This document shows, one piece after another, positions 9,073-16,738 of a stretch of 51,665 bases of DNA. The stretch is from Clostridia bacterium (GTDB taxonomy: Bacteria; Bacillota; Clostridia; Oscillospirales; CAG-272). Made by a program: the position numbers and the translations under genes. The notes under the pieces are model-generated. The model was given only the letters and a program-made list of their open reading frames with translations. It was not told the origin of the DNA and ran no database searches. Positions within the stretch are counted from its first letter, which is position 1, and every line of letters starts with the position of its first letter. The stretch spans positions 1-51,665 of the forward strand of contig JAFUQQ010000056.1 of NCBI GenBank assembly GCA_017472285.1, written 5' to 3'.

Positions 9073-9666
9073 TCAAAACATAAATGGCAGCATCGGCGAT
9101 CTGCTTTGCGCGTGCATCTGTTGCGGACTGCCTTCGCCGATCGATGCCACTGTCAAAGCCTGAAATTTCAAATAATGTTTTTCAAACCATCTCTGAATGA
9201 CGGGATCATTACTGATATGATCAGAATTTTTTAAAAACGTGATCGGATCGCCGCTGTCCACGGCAAGCCTGCGCAAACGATCATTCAGAATGACCATCTG
9301 CTCCGGATTATATCCGCTGCCCTGCTCGGTACGATCGTACAAATAAAATATCTCTCCTTCTTTTTCAAAAGGCAAACCTGCGTGATCAAAAGAATTTGCT
9401 TTCATATTCTGACGTTCCGCAAAAATTTCTCCGCTCGCATGAAAATTGCAAATGCCGGGATGATAGCCAATGCCCCAATCCAATTTCAACATACCGACGC
9501 GATAACACCAATATATCCCGTCTTCATAATCAAAAGCATAATCCGGATATCGAATCTGTTTTCGACTCCCGGAATGTTCCCAGAACGGTTTTGTACTGTA
9601 TGCCGCGATAAATCTCTTCTCCATATGCACTTTAACAGATCGCTGGAAAATACTCATACTGTTCAT
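9073..9666 (-). CDS. Conserved-looking hypothetical protein next to the AAA operon
   Basis: 197 residues from the ATG at 9666 (AAGGAG 3-4 bases upstream). The open frame reaches a further start at 9756, but that lies at the expected transcription start of the promoter at 9761-9790 and has no ribosome binding site. The protein is soluble-looking, rich in aromatic residues and Gly (DYEDGIYWCYRVGMLKLDWG), with a run containing ICNFHASGEIFAERQ. I recognise no domain. Its own promoter separates it from the AAA operon, yet it lies directly upstream on the same strand and may belong to the same functional locus. Confidence 0.65.
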   Translation of the reverse strand: MNSMSIFQRSVKVHMEKRFIAAYSTKPFWEHSGSRKQIRYPDYAFDYEDGIYWCYRVGMLKLDWGIGYHPGICNFHASGEIFAERQNMKANSFDHAGLPFEKEGEIFYLYDRTEQGSGYNPEQMVILNDRLRRLAVDSGDPITFLKNSDHISNDPVIQRWFEKHYLKFQALTVASIGEGSPQQMHAQSRSPMLPFMF

Positions 9667-9760
9667 TTTCTCCTTTTTCCATTTTTTCCATGATTTTTCG
9701 GCAATACGTATTGAAAACTCGCCTCTCATGTATCTCTCGCATAAAAATATATACAAAAAA

Positions 9761-9790
9761 ATTATACACCTTTTAAAATAAAAAAGTCAA
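9761..9790 (-). promoter_or_regulatory. Sigma-A promoter of the 197-aa gene
   Basis: On the - strand: TTGACT (9790-9785), 18-base spacer, TATAAT (9766-9761). The predicted start near 9754 supports translation from the ATG at 9666. Confidence 0.65.
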
Positions 9791-9897
9791 TGATATCAAA
9801 AAACAAATATTATTTTTCGTCCATTTATATAACAAAAAAACGGATTTATCGGCAATTATCACGAAAAATCTTTTTTTCGCGATCACAAAAGAAGCCA

Positions 9898-9926
9898 TAG
9901 ACTTTTTTATATTCTTATGGTATAAT
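9898..9926 (+). promoter_or_regulatory. Promoter in front of a gene remnant
   Basis: TAGACT (9898-9903), 17-base spacer, TATAAT (9921-9926). What follows is a small hairpin (GCGGA...TCCGC) and then only the 3' end of a glycosidase frame, so the promoter has outlived its gene. Confidence 0.55.
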
Positions 9927-9962
9927 ATATTCAAAAAGCGGACAATATCCGCAAAAAAATGA

Positions 9963-10557
9963 AGTGAACCCGATAACGTAAACTACCGCCACGCATTCTG
10001 CGGTCTTTGCCAAGCGCTCGTCACGTCAAAGATCGGCGCAAAAACATTGAAACTCCGCGCATGGAGCGACAAATTGGAAGCCGATACCCTTACGTTTGAT
10101 ATCGAAAACGTCCCCGCTCCGATCTGTCCCAAGCCCGTTACAAACTATAATCCTCGAAGGCTTTACCATGTCTGAAATCTCGGCGGAAAAACCCGATGCA
10201 ACCGCAGAAATCGCGGATAACGACATGAACTCCTTTACTCCTATCACTTTTGTCAAGGACGTATTCCAATCGGATTTCCGTAATGGCTGGCGCACCTATC
10301 GCACAAGACCAAAAGCAACGAAAGACGGAATTTATCGACTTGATTTCCTCCGCGCACGTTTCCGCTACGGTGAAATCTATGTGGACGGCAAGCTGATCGA
10401 TAAGATCGAGAACGGTGTCCGCGGCGGTTACGTTTCCGAATCCTTTACCGTCAAAGCGGGAAAAGAACACGATATCCGTATCTTGCTTTACGTCGAAGAT
10501 GGTCCCGCCGTCGGTTCGGGCATTTCGGGACGCATCGAAATGAAGGAAACAAAATAA
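9963..10557 (+). pseudogene. C-terminal remnant of a GH2-type beta-galactosidase, frameshifted
   Basis: Two frames together read like the C-terminus of a glycoside hydrolase family 2 beta-galactosidase. The first piece (9963 to about 10172) contains RHAFCGLCQALVTSKIGAKT and LKLRAWSDKLEADTLTFDI and then stops. The second (in frame from 10096, stop at 10555-10557) continues with SFTPITFVKDVFQSDFRNGW, ending in a beta-sandwich-like domain. The change of frame falls near 10140-10170. A stop at 9960-9962 closes the frame on the left, and the catalytic part of ~700 residues is missing. The promoter at 9898-9926 remains. Family assignment rests on pattern resemblance only. A short independent protein starting at ATG 10168 is possible but less likely. 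Confidence 0.55.
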
Positions 10558-10736
10558 CGGGAAAGATGCTTTTTAAAAAAAGCACCTCCCCCGTACCCAA
10601 TGTCCAAAAGTAAAGATAAATTTTTGTTTATCGTTCTGTTAGCGCACGGATGTCGGAATCATAGGAACGGCATCGAATACCATCACAAAATTTTTCCCGA
10701 TTGCGCGTCCTGCGGACATTGTTGCTCAAATAATAC

Positions 10737-10765
10737 TTGAATTACCTACCGACTTGTGGTATAAT
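10737..10765 (+). promoter_or_regulatory. Promoter and possible autoregulatory site of the Rrf2 gene
   Basis: TTGAAT (10737-10742), 17-base spacer, TATAAT (10760-10765). A weak dyad TACC-N7-GGTA (10747-10761) overlaps the spacer and -10, where an autorepressing Rrf2 protein could bind; the dyad is short and this part is speculative. Confidence 0.65.
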
Positions 10766-10794
10766 TAAACCAATAAATCTTAAAGGAGTAAGTT

Positions 10795-11205
10795 ATGATT
10801 ATATCAACAAGAGGAAGATACGCTCTGCGCGTCATGCTCGACCTTGCCGAGAACGGAAACAGTGACTATATCGCTATGAAGAAAATAGCCGAAAGACAAG
10901 GAATCTCGCTCAAATATCTGGAGCGCATCCTGCCCGTGCTGACGCAAAATGAGATCATCGAGGGCGTTCAGGGTAAGGGCGGCGGCTACCGTTTGACGCG
11001 CAAGCCCGAGGAATACAAGGTTGGCGAAATTCTGCGTTTGACCGAGGGCGACCTTGCGCCCGTATCCTGCCTTGAATGTGGAGCAGAGCCTTGCGACAGA
11101 CGTGGTGAGTGCCGTACACTTCCCATGTGGACAAAGCTCCACGATATGATCGAAGATTACCTTGACAGCGTCACACTTGCCGATCTTCTCTGCGGGAAGT
11201 CTTGA
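10795..11205 (+). CDS. Rrf2 family transcriptional regulator (IscR/CymR-like)
   Basis: 136 residues, ATG behind AAAGGAG. The N-terminal winged helix starts MIISTRGRYALRVMLDLAEN, the standard opening of Rrf2 proteins, followed by the recognition helix ISLKYLERILPVL and the wing GGGYRL. The C-terminal part has four cysteines (VSCLECGAEPCDRRGECRT), more than the three Cys that bind [2Fe-2S] in IscR, so an Fe-S or thiol-sensing role is likely. Family members control Fe-S assembly, cysteine metabolism or nitrosative stress. A partner gene such as a cysteine desulfurase often follows; here only a truncated frame does (from about 11237), which runs into the 3' end of rfbB, so the original operon seems broken. 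Confidence 0.9.
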   Translation: MIISTRGRYALRVMLDLAENGNSDYIAMKKIAERQGISLKYLERILPVLTQNEIIEGVQGKGGGYRLTRKPEEYKVGEILRLTEGDLAPVSCLECGAEPCDRRGECRTLPMWTKLHDMIEDYLDSVTLADLLCGKS

Positions 11206-11274
11206 TTGAGATCGATCTGAAGGAGAATGGAGATAATGAAGCCAATGGACGAGCGTCTGAGCCATTTTTTATAT

Positions 11275-12249
11275 TTACAGAAGCGGTTTCCACCATTCCC
11301 AATTCGCAAGATACCAACGAATCGTTTTTTTCAGACCGTCATCAAATGGCGTTTCGGGAAACCATAAAAGTTCCTTTTCAATCTTTGAGGCATCTATGGC
11401 ATATCGCAGATCATGTCCTTTACGATCAGCAACAAAAGAGATCAGACTTTCGGGTTTGCCAAGTTCTTTGCATATCTGTTTGACGATATCGATATTTGTC
11501 TTTTCTTGATGTCCGCCGATATGATAGATTTCGCCCTCGCGTCCATAATGAAGGATCAGATCGATCGCTTTGCAATGATCTTCCACATAAATCCAATCGC
11601 GCACGTTGCGACCCGTTCCGTATACGGGCAAAGACTGATCCGCAAGCGCACGAGCAATCATCAGAGGGATCAATTTTTCAGGAAATTGATAAGGTCCGTA
11701 ATTATTGGAACAGCGTGAGATCGTCACGGGTGTCCCATACGTTCTGTGATACGAAAGCACGAGCAGATCTGCCGACGTTTTCGATGCGGAATACGGACTT
11801 GACGGTTTCAAGGCATCACCCTCACGGAAAAGTAGATCAGGACGGTCAAGCGGAAGATCTCCGTAAACTTCATCCGTCGAAATCTGATGAAACCGTTTTG
11901 CACCGTAACGATTGACTGCATCCAATAAAACTGCTGTACCAAGAATATTTGTCTGCAAAAAGATTTCCGGTGCTTCAATGGAACGGTCAACGTGGCTTTC
12001 TGCAGCAAAATTCACAACAAAATCAGGGGATTCTTCTTCAAATATCCGATACATCCCTTCCCGATCACAAATATCCAGCTTTACGAAACGGAAATTTTTT
12101 TGTTCCATCAAAGGAGCAAGTGTATAAATATTTCCCGCATATGTCAGCTTGTCCACACAAATGATACGATATTGCGGATATTTTTTCATCATATAAAAAA
12201 TAAAATTCGAGCCGATAAATCCCGCTCCGCCTGTGATTAGAATCGTCAT
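11275..12249 (-). CDS. rfbB: dTDP-glucose 4,6-dehydratase
   Basis: 324 residues, typical length. Extended short-chain dehydrogenase: NAD-binding GGAGFIGS at the N-terminus, the Asp of the cofactor-binding strand in CVDKLTYAGN, the catalytic YSASK motif near residue 160 and the family motif RCSNNYGPYQFPEKLIP. It converts dTDP-glucose to dTDP-4-keto-6-deoxyglucose, the second step of dTDP-rhamnose and other deoxysugar synthesis. It overlaps rfbA by four bases (ATGA), so the two are translationally coupled. No rfbC or rfbD lies in this window, so the pathway must be completed elsewhere or feed another sugar. Confidence 0.95.
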   Translation of the reverse strand: MTILITGGAGFIGSNFIFYMMKKYPQYRIICVDKLTYAGNIYTLAPLMEQKNFRFVKLDICDREGMYRIFEEESPDFVVNFAAESHVDRSIEAPEIFLQTNILGTAVLLDAVNRYGAKRFHQISTDEVYGDLPLDRPDLLFREGDALKPSSPYSASKTSADLLVLSYHRTYGTPVTISRCSNNYGPYQFPEKLIPLMIARALADQSLPVYGTGRNVRDWIYVEDHCKAIDLILHYGREGEIYHIGGHQEKTNIDIVKQICKELGKPESLISFVADRKGHDLRYAIDASKIEKELLWFPETPFDDGLKKTIRWYLANWEWWKPLL

Positions 12250-13025
12250 TGTTTCGCCTTCCTTTCTTCCGATAAACCGACAGAAATCCCTTGTAATACT
12301 TTTTCACGAATAAAAGATGCCGCGCGGAAAAGATTTTCGGGTGTTCCCATATCCATCCATGTACTGTCTTTTTCCATCAGACAGGTTTTCAGTTTGTCTT
12401 GTTTTCTGTACAGATCATTCAAAGCCGTCATTTCCAGTTCTCCGCGTGCAGAAGGAGAAAGGTGCATAATCTGTTCACAAACACCTCTCGGATAACAATA
12501 AAGTCCCGTGATGGCAAGATCGCTTTTCGGATATACGGGTTTTTCTTCCAAAGAAAGAATATTTCCCTTTTCGTTTAGTTCTGCCACGCCAAATTGACAA
12601 GGATCGGCAACATGAGAAAGAAAAACCGATGCAAGACCGTTTTCCGCATCCGAAAATGCTTTTTTCATCAAATCGATCAAAGAATTTCCGTCAAAAAAAT
12701 TATCTCCGAGGATCACCGTACACGCATCATCTCCGATAAATTCCCGACAAAGCAGAAGCGCACCTGCAATCCCATTGGGAACGAATTGTATACCATACTG
12801 CAGATTGATACCGAAAGTATTTCCATTTCCAAGTAATTTTTGAAAATTTTCTGTTTCCTGAGGCGCAGTAACCAACAAAATATCCCGTATACCTGCCTGT
12901 ATCAAGGTTGCGAGTGGATAAAAGATCATCGGTTTATCATAAACGGGCAAAAGATGTTTGGAAATGATCTTTGTCATCGGATACAACCGCGTCCCCAAAC
13001 CGCCTGCAAGAACGATCCCTTTCAT
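12246..13025 (-). CDS. rfbA: Glucose-1-phosphate thymidylyltransferase
   Basis: 259 residues, about 30 shorter than classic RmlA at the C-terminus. The nucleotidyltransferase signature GGLGTRLYPMT is at the N-terminus, with KHLLPVYDKPMI, the metal-binding LGDNFF and the sugar-binding LEEKP following. It makes dTDP-glucose from glucose-1-phosphate and dTTP, the substrate of the next gene. The missing C-terminal helices form an allosteric/dimer region in long RmlA proteins, so regulation by dTDP-rhamnose may be reduced (inference). Ribosome binding site GAGGAA lies just upstream. Confidence 0.95.
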   Translation of the reverse strand: MKGIVLAGGLGTRLYPMTKIISKHLLPVYDKPMIFYPLATLIQAGIRDILLVTAPQETENFQKLLGNGNTFGINLQYGIQFVPNGIAGALLLCREFIGDDACTVILGDNFFDGNSLIDLMKKAFSDAENGLASVFLSHVADPCQFGVAELNEKGNILSLEEKPVYPKSDLAITGLYCYPRGVCEQIMHLSPSARGELEMTALNDLYRKQDKLKTCLMEKDSTWMDMGTPENLFRAASFIREKVLQGISVGLSEERKAKQ

Positions 13026-13139
13026 ATCCGTTCCTCACTTTCCTTCAAATTATATAATATATCTTTAAAAACAGTATACCACCGATGTCAGAAAAATACA
13101 AGGACTAAAATACCATCTCTTGTATCGGAAAAAGAAAAA

Positions 13140-13174
13140 ACTCTTTTGTCTGATGACAAAAGAGTTTTTTGTTA
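13140..13174 (-). terminator. Hairpin terminator, left of the mobile island
   Basis: Stem ACTCTTTTGTC / GACAAAAGAGT (13140-13150, 13155-13165), loop TGAT, T-run on both strands. It can stop the 150-aa gene from the right. It resembles the hairpin at 13711-13736. Confidence 0.75.
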
Positions 13175-13234
13175 CGAAAGACTGATTGAAAGTAGCGTAA
13201 GTAGGGATAAGAAAGAATAAAAGTATACCAAACA

Positions 13235-13687
13235 TCAATCAAATTTATCAATGTGCCTTTTATAGTATTTCTCTATCAAGGCGGCAGTTTTCTTATTTTT
13301 AGGTATACATATCTTTTTCCATAAAGGAAATCTTGTTTTGAAAAAACCGACGTGATATTCTCTAAGCCCAGGAAATGCTTTGCAATAATGATCTTCGATC
13401 GTATGCAATTCATTCCATTTAGCAGAACATTTAAACGTGAATGCAAAATATATCGTTATGCCTTCCTGATAAATACAATAATTACTTGGAAAAGCTAAAA
13501 TGTATCCAAGCAATAAAAGAGAGCCTATGAAAATGATAGCAACAGAGATTCCAACATCTTCGTTAATTGTCCATACACCGAGCAAAATAAGTATCGCAAA
13601 AACAATAACCCGCAATGCCCAGCGAGTGTTGAAAAGCATTTTAGACATTTGTGTTCTCCTTAGCTGTTCTGCAAGTTTATTCTTCAT
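13235..13687 (-). CDS. Small membrane protein with a bacterial PH-like tail
   Basis: 150 residues, ATG behind AAGGAG. A basic N-terminus is followed by two close membrane helices (about 25-65, RVIVFAILILLGVWTI and SVAIIFIGSLLLLGYILAF), then a soluble C-terminal part with alternating beta pattern (YCIYQEGITIYFAFTFKC...). Two helices plus a small beta domain is the layout of DUF-type bPH proteins, but I cannot name the family. It lies between two similar hairpins and next to the recombinase, so it may be island cargo. The recombinase stop lies 11 bases upstream. Confidence 0.65.
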   Translation of the reverse strand: MKNKLAEQLRRTQMSKMLFNTRWALRVIVFAILILLGVWTINEDVGISVAIIFIGSLLLLGYILAFPSNYCIYQEGITIYFAFTFKCSAKWNELHTIEDHYCKAFPGLREYHVGFFKTRFPLWKKICIPKNKKTAALIEKYYKRHIDKFD

Positions 13688-13697
13688 TAGTCAAACA

Positions 13698-15209
13698 TCA
13701 TTCAAAAAAGTCCCTTTTGTCCGGTAGACAAAAGAGACTTTTTGTTGGTGCAGTGAGTGATGATAAATCCGAACCAAATGCCTCTTCAATTTCGGCAAAG
13801 GTGATTGTTTTTGTGCCTTCCTTGTAGTTGAACGTAATGACAAGGTAGTCATCGAACAGATAAATGGCGTTTACAAAGCTATCGATCAGACGGCGGCGGT
13901 GGTCAAGCTGTTTCATATTGAGTTTGCGGTATTTGGTGAGATAGAAAATAATATCTTCCTTTGTGACCGTAGGCTTTGAAATTTCTTCTTTGAGAATCTG
14001 CACCGAGATCTCGCTCTTTTCGGCTTCAAGCTGCTCAAGGCGTTCCTTGGTAGAAGCGGTGAGGATTCCCGCTTGAATGGCATTGATGAGGTTTTCGATG
14101 CCTTTTTCTATTTCGGCAAGCTGCTGACGGAGAATCGGCAACGTGCTACTCTCGGCATTGAGTTTGGCAATCAGCATGTCGGCAAGTCTGTCAAGGAGCG
14201 CATCGTCGAAGATGAACTTTTGAATGAGTAGGATCACAACTTCCTCAATCCATTTCTTCTTGATGGTTTTCTTCTTACACGTTCCGCCCTTGCGTGTGCC
14301 TCGGCACTTGTAATAGCGGTGAACATCTTTCGTATGGCTCGTTCCGCTTTCGCCAGTAATTAGACATTGGCAATATCCGCAGAACAATTTGGTTGTCAGC
14401 AGATATTCGTCTTCGGCTTTGTGCTTTGCGGGAGCTTTCTTGTTCGCGGCAGCTCGTTCTTGTACTTGTTCAAATAACTTGGCAGAAACGATAGCGGGTA
14501 TGCCGTTTGGAACAACCACATCACGATATTGGTACTCTCCAAGGTATCTTCGGTTATGTAACATTCGCGTTACCGTGTTAAGGCTGATCTTAGTTCCTTT
14601 GGATGTACGGATACCTTTGATGTTAAGCTCGTCCGTGATCTCCTGCATCGTTGCGCCCTTTGCATATTTTTTGAAAGCATCAAGCACAGCAGGGGCAGTA
14701 ACGGGATCGATTTGGAAGAATTGATTTTCATCAATGGTGTATCCGATGGGAAGTGTGCCGCCATTGTATTTGCATTTGAGCGCGTTCTCGGTGAGCCCTC
14801 GTACCACTTTCTCAGAGAGTTCTGCCGAGTAGTATTCGGCTATGCCTTCGAGCACAGACTCAAGCAGAATGCGCTCGGGACCTTCTGATATTGATTGGGT
14901 TGCCGATATGACCTTCACGCCGTTCTTTCGAAGAACATACTTGTAATGTGCCGAGTCGACACGGTTACGCGAAAATCTATCAAGCTTCCATACGATTACA
15001 ACGTCGAACTTTTTAGCCGCGCTATCCTTGATCATTTTCAAGAAGTTCGGTCGGTGGTCCGTCTTTGCCGACAAGGCTCTGTCGATGTACGGCTCAAGCA
15101 AGGTTATGTCATTCTTTTTTGCAAAAGCTTTACACTCACGAAGCTGACCTTCGATTGATTCCTCGCGCTGATTGTCCGAGGAATAGCGAGCGTATATTAC
15201 TCATGTCAT
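13698..15209 (-). pseudogene. Large serine recombinase with an in-frame opal codon at codon 3
   Basis: From the ATG at 15209 (GGAGAGCC ribosome binding site) the frame reads ATG-ACA-TGA and then continues unbroken with VIYARYSSDNQREESIEGQ, the catalytic N-terminus of a large serine recombinase (nucleophile in YARYSS). Then follow VIVWKLDRFSRNRVD, the recombinase domain, a zinc ribbon (CGYCQC ... CRGTRKGGTC) and a coiled coil, ending at 13698. The next in-frame start, TTG at 15101, would remove the catalytic serine. So either the gene is newly inactivated, the stop is read through, or the base is a sequence error. At about 500 codons it has normal length. Such enzymes integrate and excise mobile elements such as the island carrying Wadjet here. 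Apart from the opal codon no other damage is visible. Confidence 0.8.
13711..13739 (-). terminator. Hairpin terminator overlapping the recombinase 3' end
   Basis: TCCCTTTTGTC and GACAAAAGAGA pair around CGGTA, flanked by A-runs on the left and T-runs on the right. It lies inside the last codons of the recombinase and shares CTTTTGTC..GACAAAAG with the hairpins at 13140 and 15581. Confidence 0.55.
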
Positions 15210-15282
15210 TGGCTCTCCTTTCTGTCACGAGATAGTGACGATTATGATACTTTATTTTCGGTAGCTTGAATCTTCTTCTGTG

Positions 15283-15564
15283 CTAATAATTCTTGTTTTT
15301 CTTCCATGCTTCAAACTCGGCGCGCCATTTATCCGAGGAGAAAAATTTTATAACACCGGGAAGGAGCACGTCGGCAAGTGCTTCGATTTCATCATCGGGG
15401 ATATCCAATCCCATGTTCACACCGCCATGCTTGTCCTTCAGAATCGCAATGATCCTTTTACGCAGAGTCTCAACGTTAATTTGAGGGAACTCTATGTAAA
15501 CCCACGTAGTGTGCTTATCCTTGAGGATGTCGATCATTTTATTTAATATTTCTTTTATCTTCAA
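15283..15564 (-). CDS. Small accessory protein of the mobile island
   Basis: 93 residues from a TTG at 15564 with a perfect AGGAGG eight bases upstream. It is soluble and alpha/beta in appearance (MKIKEILNKMIDILKDKHTT ... FFSSDKWRAEFEAWKKN). I do not recognise a domain. It lies between the hairpin array and the recombinase, on the same strand as both flanking genes, so it is probably part of the LexA-to-recombinase transcript. A role in excision is possible by position only. Confidence 0.6.
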   Translation of the reverse strand: MKIKEILNKMIDILKDKHTTWVYIEFPQINVETLRKRIIAILKDKHGGVNMGLDIPDDEIEALADVLLPGVIKFFSSDKWRAEFEAWKKNKNY

Positions 15565-15580
15565 GATACATACCTCCTAT

Positions 15581-15872
15581 GCTTTTGTCTGTCATGACAA
15601 AAGCAGTGCTTGCTACGAACGATAGACGGATTTGGATATCCAAATCCAGTGCTTGCTAAGACTGACAGACAGTTGTTGTGACTCAAATTTTATTCGGTTG
15701 GCTTTGGGCGTCCAACCGCGATGCTTGCTAAGACAAGCAGACACGTTAAATGCATTTTTGTTTTCCGTTGGAATTTGGGACACAACGGCGATGCTTGCTC
15801 AAACCAACGGACATATTATTGAGAATGGCTTTTGCGGCGCCCCAAAGCAGTGCTTGCCAAGACTGATAGACC
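15581..15872. repeat. Array of five variable hairpins, each followed by a conserved tail
   Basis: Five units, read on the + strand. Each is an inverted repeat followed 2-3 bases later by a tail near TGCTTGCTAAGACTGACAGAC. Stems: 15581-15604 (GCTTTTGTC/GACAAAAGC), 15628-15647 (a perfect 20-base palindrome), 15695-15718 (CGGTTGG/CCAACCG), 15765-15788 (CCGTTG/CAACGG), 15828-15848 (GCTTT/AAAGC, imperfect). The TGCTTGC core recurs at 15607, 15650, 15722, 15792 and 15851. Stem sequence differs in every unit while pairing and tail are kept, which points to a structured element, as RNA or as single-stranded DNA. Not a CRISPR: spacing is irregular and the hairpin is not constant. It lies between the lexA-like gene and the 93-aa ORF and is probably transcribed on the - strand. 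Confidence 0.75.
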
Positions 15873-15884
15873 AGCAAAGCATCG

Positions 15885-16490
15885 TCAAAGTTTCTTGATC
15901 ACCTGCGTTGCAATTCCTTGAATTTGCACGTTGCGTTCTATGCGATCATCGTAATCGGGATTCTCTGCGTGGAGCAAATATGCTTTCTCATCGGGAAGAT
16001 AGGTTATCGTTTTGAGCAAGGTTTCACTTCCGTTTACAAGGACAACCGCATAGTCACCGTCTCTGCAAGTGCTCTGTTCTCGCACGATAACGAGGTCGCC
16101 ATCGTCAACTCCAATCCCCGTCATCGAGTCACCTTTCGCGGTGAGAATGAAAAACTTTCCGTCGCCAACAAGCGCGGTAGGCAACGGAATAATGTCCGCT
16201 TCTTCCACGTTCGGTTCACTCGGCAACCCACAGGACACAGTAGAGTCATATCGGATTGCAGGCGTGGTTTCAAACATATTGCGCGAAAGATTCGTTCCGA
16301 TGCTACGGCGACCATTATACTCGATCTCTCCGTGTTCTTTCATATCGGTAAGATATCTCTGCACCGAAGTTTTGGAGATACCAGTCCCCGCCGCTATGTC
16401 GCGCACCGTCGGTGACTTGCGGTTCTCCATAAAATATTCGTCTATAAATTGGCGGATCGCCTCCGCCCTCTCGGGACTCCACTTATTCAT
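15885..16490 (-). CDS. LexA-like self-cleaving repressor
   Basis: 201 residues from the ATG at 16490 (GGAGG six bases upstream); a TTG at 16502 is less likely. N-terminal winged helix (residues 5-65: SPTVRDIAAGTGISKTSVQR), then an S24 peptidase domain. The cleavage site reads CG (in VSCGLPSE) rather than the AG of LexA, as in UmuD; the catalytic Ser is in KGDSMTGIG and the Lys in ETLLKTIT. RecA-stimulated self-cleavage would relieve repression after DNA damage (family knowledge). It probably controls the island, because it lies between the recombinase side and the Wadjet side and has its own palindromic operator. It may be an element repressor rather than the host SOS regulator. Confidence 0.85.
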   Translation of the reverse strand: MNKWSPERAEAIRQFIDEYFMENRKSPTVRDIAAGTGISKTSVQRYLTDMKEHGEIEYNGRRSIGTNLSRNMFETTPAIRYDSTVSCGLPSEPNVEEADIIPLPTALVGDGKFFILTAKGDSMTGIGVDDGDLVIVREQSTCRDGDYAVVLVNGSETLLKTITYLPDEKAYLLHAENPDYDDRIERNVQIQGIATQVIKKL

Positions 16491-16502
16491 AAATGCCTCC
16501 AA

Positions 16503-16536
16503 ATTACTACAAGGTACAATTGTACCTTGTAGTAAT
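16503..16536 (-). promoter_or_regulatory. 34-bp perfect palindrome, operator of the LexA-like gene
   Basis: Two 17-base arms, ATTACTACAAGGTACAA and its exact complement, meet at 16519/16520. The palindrome lies between the -10 box and the ribosome binding site and overlaps the expected transcription start. This is an ideal place for autorepression. The sequence is unlike the CGAAC-N4-GTTCG box of Bacillus LexA. Confidence 0.8.
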
Positions 16537-16563
16537 TATAGCATATGAAAGAAAGTTTGTCAA
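16535..16563 (-). promoter_or_regulatory. Consensus promoter of the LexA-like gene
   Basis: On the - strand: TTGACA (16563-16558), 17-base spacer, TATAAT (16540-16535). The -10 touches the 34-bp palindrome. Confidence 0.85.
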
Positions 16564-16574
16564 TAGCTTTCACT

Positions 16575-16608
16575 AAAAAATTTGAGGTCGCACGGTTTGT
16601 GCGACCTC
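16575..16608 (-). terminator. Terminator of the Wadjet operon
   Basis: Ten-base perfect stem GAGGTCGCAC / GTGCGACCTC with a five-base loop, followed on the - strand by AAATTTTTT. It lies about 130 bases after the jetC stop and just before the lexA-like promoter. Confidence 0.8.
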
Positions 16609-16738
16609 GGGTTTAATTATCAATTTTGACCTTCTAAATGCAAATGCTACCATTTACTTTTCCACACTTAGTTTTATCAAGAGAGCTGTTACATAGGAGG
16701 GCGGTTCAAGGTAAAAAATCAAATGGAGAACTTTGCCT

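Noticed and set aside
15201..15203. TGA recoded as an amino acid
   Set aside because: TGA ends many clear genes here, for example jetB, spoVAC and lexA-like neighbours, so a changed genetic code is not supported.
15581..15872. CRISPR array
   Set aside because: Core spacing varies (43, 72, 70, 59 bases), the stem sequence differs per unit, and no cas genes are present.
15632..15898. + strand open frame with repeating QCLLRLTDS-like blocks
   Set aside because: The protein periodicity is only the conserved tail of the hairpin array read in one frame; no ribosome binding site, and the blocks break at unit 4.
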